DNA of 45,112 nt from Nocardia arthritidis NBRC 100137 (GTDB taxonomy: Bacteria; Actinomycetota; Actinomycetes; Mycobacteriales; Mycobacteriaceae). The notes below the pieces were generated by a model. That model did no database searches and was not told the origin of the DNA. It worked only from the letters and a program-made list of their open reading frames with translations. Of the stretch, positions 41,571 to 45,112 are shown piece after piece; position 1 is the stretch's first letter; every line of letters starts with the position of its first letter. The DNA lies in contig NZ_BDBB01000010.1 of the NCBI RefSeq assembly GCF_001612765.1, positions 1-45,112 on the forward strand, written 5' to 3'. A program made the translations under genes and the position numbers.

Positions 41571-42691
41571 CCGGCGGCCCGCACTCGGGTGTCGCCGACG
41601 GTCACCGTCTCGTAGACGCGCAGGATCTGTTCGGCCACCACCGGCCAGTCGTACTCGCCGACCACCTGTGTCGCGGTGCGCACCAGGGCCTCTCTGCGCA
41701 CCTCGTCGGTGAGCACGGTGTGCAGCGCGGCGGCCAGGGCCGCCGAATCGCCGATCGGGACCAGCATGCCCGCCGTACCGTCCCGCAGTACCCGGCGGAA
41801 CGCGTCCAGCTCACTGGCCACCACCGCCGTGCCGGCCGCCATCGCCTCGATGAGGATGATGCCGAAGCTCTCCCCGCCCAGGTTGGGCGCCACGTACACG
41901 TCCGCGCTGCGCATCGCCGAAGCCTTCTCCTCGTCGGACACCTGGCCGAGGAAGCGCAGATGGCCGGACAGCTTGCCCGCTTCGCGGCGCAACCGGTCCT
42001 CGTCGCCGCGGCCGACGATCAGGATCTCGACGTCGGGATGCCCGCGCACCAGATCGGGCAGCGCGCCGAGTAGTACCTCCATGCCCTTACGCGGCTCGTC
42101 GTAGCGTCCCAGGAACAGCACCGTGCCGCCGGCGCGCGGATAGCCGGGCAGCATCGGCGCGCGGGCGAACGCCGGGACGTCGACCCCGTTGGGGATCTCC
42201 ACCGCGTCCGAGCCCAGCGCCTCGACCTGCCAGCGGCGCGCCAGCTCGGAGACCGCGATACGGCCGGAGATCTTCTCGTGATACGGCCGCAGCACGCCCT
42301 GGAAAGTGCTCAGCACCAGGGACTTCGTCGTCGAGGTGTGGAAGGTCGCGACGATCGGACCCTCAGCGATCTTCAAGGCGAGCATGGACAGGCTCGGCGC
42401 GTTCGGTTCGTGGATGTGCAGGACGTCGAAGTCGTTGCCGTCGATCCACCGGCGAATCCTGGTGTAGGCCATGGGCCCGAACGACAGCCTGGCCACCGAC
42501 CCGTTGTACGGGATGGCCACCGCGCGGCCCGCCGACACCACGAACTCCGGCAACGGGGTGTCCTCGCCCGCGGGCGCGAGCACACTGACCTTGTGCCCCC
42601 GCTCGATGAACACCCGAGCCAGCTCGACCACATGTGCCTGCACCCCACCGGGGACGTCGAACGAATAGGGGCAGACCATGCCGATCTTCAT
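41567..42691 (-). CDS. pimA: phosphatidyl-myo-inositol mannosyltransferase PimA
   Basis: The product is 374 aa, a GT4/GT-B glycosyltransferase. It starts MKIGMVCPYSFDVPGGVQAHV, the PimA opening with the membrane-facing N-domain loop; HIHEPNAPSLS and ATFHTS mark the N-domain, and LGRYDEPRKGMEVLL plus GGESFGIILIEAMAAGTAVVASE (residues about 271-293) the GDP-mannose domain. It transfers mannose from GDP-Man to position 2 of inositol in phosphatidylinositol at the inner face of the membrane. ATG 42691 overlaps the patA stop. Confidence 0.96.
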   Translation of the reverse strand: MKIGMVCPYSFDVPGGVQAHVVELARVFIERGHKVSVLAPAGEDTPLPEFVVSAGRAVAIPYNGSVARLSFGPMAYTRIRRWIDGNDFDVLHIHEPNAPSLSMLALKIAEGPIVATFHTSTTKSLVLSTFQGVLRPYHEKISGRIAVSELARRWQVEALGSDAVEIPNGVDVPAFARAPMLPGYPRAGGTVLFLGRYDEPRKGMEVLLGALPDLVRGHPDVEILIVGRGDEDRLRREAGKLSGHLRFLGQVSDEEKASAMRSADVYVAPNLGGESFGIILIEAMAAGTAVVASELDAFRRVLRDGTAGMLVPIGDSAALAAALHTVLTDEVRREALVRTATQVVGEYDWPVVAEQILRVYETVTVGDTRVRAAG

Positions 42692-43656
42692 GGCGATACT
42701 TCTCCCTGCTCGCCCTTGATGCTCGCCTGCGCGGTGGCGATCATCGCGCGCCGCCGGGGCGAGAGATCGCTCTCCCACAATGGTTGCAGCATGTGCCAGT
42801 CCGCGGGGCGCTCGGCGATATTCGCCGCGAAGCGATCCGCCAGCGCCTGCGTGGCCGCGGCTACGCCACCGGAAACGTCTACCGGCGCCTCGACCTTCAG
42901 GCCCCAGTTCTCGCGGCCGTCGGCCTCGACCTCGAACCACGCGTGCACCGGCAGCAGCGCGGCGCCGGTCTCGATGGCCAGTTTCGCCGAGCCCGCGGGC
43001 ATCCAGGTGCGCTCACCGAAGAACTGGACCGGAACGCCTTTGCCGGTGAGGTCGCGTTCACCCATCAGGCACACGATCCTGTTCTGCCGCAGGCGGGACG
43101 CCAACTGGTCGAACGGCGGTTGCTCCCCACCGGTCAGCGGGAACACTTCGAAGCCCAGGCTCTCCCGGTAGGCGACGAACCGCTCGAACAGCGATTCCGG
43201 CTTCAACCGCTCGGCCACCGTGGATAGGCCGCCGTAGTGCTGCACCAGCCAGACGCCCGCCATGTCCCAATTGCCGGAATGCGGCAGCACGAAAATCACG
43301 CCTCGGCCCTGCTCGAGTGCGGCGTCCAGGTATTGCAGCCCCGCGACGAAGTAGTCGATCGCGGCATGATCCATCCCGGGCAGCCGGAATGCTTCCCGCC
43401 AATATCGCGCGTACGACCGCATGCTGGCGCTGATCAGCTCGTCCGGCACGTCGGCGGGCAGTACGCCGAGCACGCGCGCCAGGTTGCGCCGCAACTGGTC
43501 CGGCGCGCCGCCCGCGTGAAACTCCCGATTGGCGCTGCGGGCGACCCGGTCCCCGCCCCACTCGAACAGTCGCCGGGCCGTCGACTCCGGCAGCGCACGC
43601 ACCAGCCGCCAGCCCGCCGCGTATCCGGCGGCGGCGAGCTGCTCCCCTATCGTCAT
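42688..43656 (-). CDS. patA: phosphatidylinositol mannoside acyltransferase
   Basis: The product is 322 aa, in the LpxL/HtrB-type acyltransferase family. The HX4D catalytic motif is LPHSGNWDMAGVW near residue 123, and CLMGERDLTGKGVPVQFFG is the second conserved block. It acylates the 6-hydroxyl of the mannose added by PimA, using acyl-CoA. ATG 43656 follows GGAG by 5 nt; GTG 43662 is in frame. Its stop overlaps pimA; 88 bp separate it from pgsA. Confidence 0.94.
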   Translation of the reverse strand: MTIGEQLAAAGYAAGWRLVRALPESTARRLFEWGGDRVARSANREFHAGGAPDQLRRNLARVLGVLPADVPDELISASMRSYARYWREAFRLPGMDHAAIDYFVAGLQYLDAALEQGRGVIFVLPHSGNWDMAGVWLVQHYGGLSTVAERLKPESLFERFVAYRESLGFEVFPLTGGEQPPFDQLASRLRQNRIVCLMGERDLTGKGVPVQFFGERTWMPAGSAKLAIETGAALLPVHAWFEVEADGRENWGLKVEAPVDVSGGVAAATQALADRFAANIAERPADWHMLQPLWESDLSPRRRAMIATAQASIKGEQGEVSP

Positions 43657-43744
43657 CCGCACTCCCGCACCGCAGGTTGGTAGTCCATCGTCGCGAATAC
43701 CCGGACGCCGCCGCCGATCGGCCGGCGCCCCGCACGGCGTGAGG

Positions 43745-44440
43745 TCACGACGGAAGTCCCGGGGTGTCGGCGGTTCCCGCGCTCGGGCTCTGCGGCCGTC
43801 CGGCTGGAATCACGGTGCGCGCCCCCGGCGAGTTGCGCACGGCCAGTACCCGCTGAACGACGGTGACGATGCTGAGCACGGCGAGGATCCACATGGCCGC
43901 GTGCACGGCGTAGGTGAGCCACTCGATCCCCCAGTAGCCGGCGATGCCGGTGAATCCGGCGCCCACCAGCACGATGATCAGCCGGTCCGGCCGCTCGATG
44001 ATGCCGCCGTCCGCGGACAGTCCGCTGGCCTCCGCGCGCGCCTTGGCATAGGAGATCACCTGCGAGGTCACCAGAACGACGAGCGTCGCGGCGAACAGCG
44101 GCTTGTGCTGTTCGTGAAAGACCGCCCACCAGGCCAGCCCGGCGAAGATGGCACCGTCGGCCAGCCGGTCACAGGTGGCGTCCAGCACCGCGCCGTACTT
44201 CGTACCGCCGCCGCGCGCCCTGGCCATCGCCCCGTCGAGCATGTCGAACATGACGAACAACCAGATCACCATGGTTCCCCAGAACAGGTGCCCGGTGGGG
44301 AACAGCGTGACCGCGGCGACGATGGAGGCGGTGGTGCCGATCAGCGTCACGGCGTCGGGTGTGAGTCCCGTGCCGACCAGCGCCCGGCCCAGCGGAGCCG
44401 TCGCCTTGGCGAACGTCTCGCGGCCGAAGAAGCTCAGCAC
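43745..44440 (-). CDS. pgsA: CDP-alcohol phosphatidyltransferase (phosphatidylinositol phosphate synthase)
   Basis: The product is 231 aa with about six membrane helices. The CDP-OH-P signature is complete: MLDGAMARARGGGTKYGAVLD then ATCDRLAD, in the order DGxxAR-x8-Gx3D-x3D (residues about 67-95). Actinobacterial members at this locus join CDP-diacylglycerol to inositol 1-phosphate to make phosphatidylinositol phosphate, the precursor for the adjacent PimA and PatA. GTG 44440 is the only start in frame; upstream codons give no start before the HIT gene. The C-terminal tail is Pro/Ser-rich. Confidence 0.94.
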   Translation of the reverse strand: MLSFFGRETFAKATAPLGRALVGTGLTPDAVTLIGTTASIVAAVTLFPTGHLFWGTMVIWLFVMFDMLDGAMARARGGGTKYGAVLDATCDRLADGAIFAGLAWWAVFHEQHKPLFAATLVVLVTSQVISYAKARAEASGLSADGGIIERPDRLIIVLVGAGFTGIAGYWGIEWLTYAVHAAMWILAVLSIVTVVQRVLAVRNSPGARTVIPAGRPQSPSAGTADTPGLPS

Positions 44441-44463
44441 GGCCGATCCACCCGGTCGCTCAT

Positions 44464-45063
44464 CTACGCCTCCTTCCAGGCCGCCGACAGCAGCGCCCTG
44501 GTCTCCCGCAGCAGTTGCGGCATCACCTTCGCCCCGCCGATGACGGTGATGAAGTTCGCGTCTCCGCCCCAGCGCGGCACGATGTGCTGGTGCAGGTGGT
44601 CGGCCAGCGACCCACCGGCCACCCCGCCGAGGTTGAGCCCGACGTTGAACCCGTGCGGCCGCGACACCTTCTTCATCACCCGGATCGCCTGCTGAGTGAA
44701 GGCCATCAGTTCGGCGCTCTCCGCCTCGGTGAGGTCCTCCAGGTTGGCCACCTTGCGGTACGGCACGACCATCATGTGCCCCGGGTTGTACGGGTACAGG
44801 TTGAGCACGGCGTACACCAGCTCGCCTCGCGCGACGACCAGTCCGTCCTCATCGGACATCTTCGGGATGTCGGTGAAGGGATGGCCGGTCGAATCCTTGG
44901 GCCCGGTGGCCGCTTCCGCGATGTAGGACATCCGATACGGCGTCCACAGCCGCAGCAGCCGATCCGGTTCGCCTGCGCCGCTGTCCACGATGCTGCCCGG
45001 CTCGTCCGGGGTTGCGGTTCCGTTCAGATCCGCGAACCCGTCCGGCACCGTCCGCTCGGTCAT
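44464..45063 (-). CDS. HIT-domain nucleotide hydrolase/phosphorylase
   Basis: The product is 199 aa. The histidine triad is HLHQHIVPRW near residue 159, preceded by NVGLNLGGVAGGSLADH; the N-terminal landmark RLWTPYRMSYI is shared with mycobacterial Rv2613c, an Ap4A phosphorylase. It probably splits diadenosine polyphosphates in the cytoplasm. ATG 45063 overlaps the stop of the frame entering from the right (ATGA). It is first among the lipid operon genes seen here; 23 bp separate it from pgsA. Confidence 0.93.
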   Translation of the reverse strand: MTERTVPDGFADLNGTATPDEPGSIVDSGAGEPDRLLRLWTPYRMSYIAEAATGPKDSTGHPFTDIPKMSDEDGLVVARGELVYAVLNLYPYNPGHMMVVPYRKVANLEDLTEAESAELMAFTQQAIRVMKKVSRPHGFNVGLNLGGVAGGSLADHLHQHIVPRWGGDANFITVIGGAKVMPQLLRETRALLSAAWKEA

Positions 45064-45112
45064 GCCGTGTCCCTCCCCTGCCGCCTCCGGGCCTGACCGC
45101 TCATGCCGTGGC
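45060..45112 (-). CDS. C-terminal end of an upstream gene, possibly thrS
   Basis: A frame enters from the window edge and ends TGA at 45060-45062, overlapping the HIT start by four bases. The visible end is HGMSGQARRRQGRDTA. In mycobacteria threonyl-tRNA synthetase precedes the HIT gene, so this may be thrS, but 16 residues cannot establish it. Confidence 0.35.
   Translation of the reverse strand, partial: HGMSGQARRRQGRDTA

Noticed and set aside
1..45112. CRISPR arrays, tRNA/rRNA genes, insertion sequences
   Set aside because: No regularly spaced repeats, no cloverleaf-like or rRNA-like stretches and no transposase motifs were seen.

Overview
The window is GC-rich actinobacterial chromosome, most likely from Nocardia or a close mycolic-acid-containing relative. 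The evidence is gene order. Reading the minus strand from the right end, a HIT protein, pgsA, patA, pimA, a membrane NUDIX protein, pdxS, tesB, pdxT, yebC, ruvC-ruvA-ruvB, yajC, secD, secF, an oligopeptide-binding-type lipoprotein, apt and rel follow the order I recall for Mycobacterium tuberculosis Rv2613c to Rv2583c. A cutinase and an MTB12-like lipoprotein fit the same group. There are no rRNA or tRNA genes, CRISPR arrays, transposases or integrases that I can see.

Layout. Positions 1-6657 (minus) hold a nine-gene cluster resembling an actinobacterial type IV secretion or conjugation locus: two P-loop ATPases (MinD-like and DUF6668-like), two small two-helix membrane proteins, three tandem related exported proteins (one a lipoprotein), a single-pass membrane protein, and a TrbL-like polytopic protein cut by the window edge. 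A secreted cutinase-family esterase (6715-8343) and the stringent-response enzyme Rel (8605-11004) follow. Positions 11.3-19.3 kb are accessory material between rel and apt: a secreted phosphodiesterase, a metallophosphatase with a YnfA-like membrane protein, a three-gene operon (von Willebrand A protein, divergent PurA paralogue, NrtR-type NUDIX regulator) behind a promoter overlaid by a palindromic operator, an ABC-F ATPase, and a DUF4291 protein.

Positions 19.4-25.2 kb are the apt, lipoprotein, SecF, SecD, YajC block. A flavin monooxygenase diverges from a TetR regulator across a palindromic operator (25.3-27.5 kb), followed by a DivIVA-repeat protein. The ruvCAB operon (28.3-30.5 kb) lies behind a near-perfect LexA (SOS) box. 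Positions 30.6-33.1 kb hold a thioesterase, a macrodomain protein, a decayed esterase pseudogene and a DUF5988-like small protein. Then come yebC, pdxT and tesB. A second accessory patch (35.9-39.2 kb) carries a P-loop-less uridine-kinase homologue, an SDR without its catalytic Tyr/Lys, an MTB12-like lipoprotein and a LysR regulator. PdxS, a probable 30-residue membrane peptide, and the phosphatidylinositol mannoside operon complete the window.

The best candidate for a little-described system is the vWA / PurA-like / NrtR operon at 13.8-16.7 kb. It combines a possible nucleotide-modifying enzyme, a metal-binding vWA protein and a probable ADP-ribose-sensing regulator with its own operator. 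The secretion-like cluster at the left edge is second.
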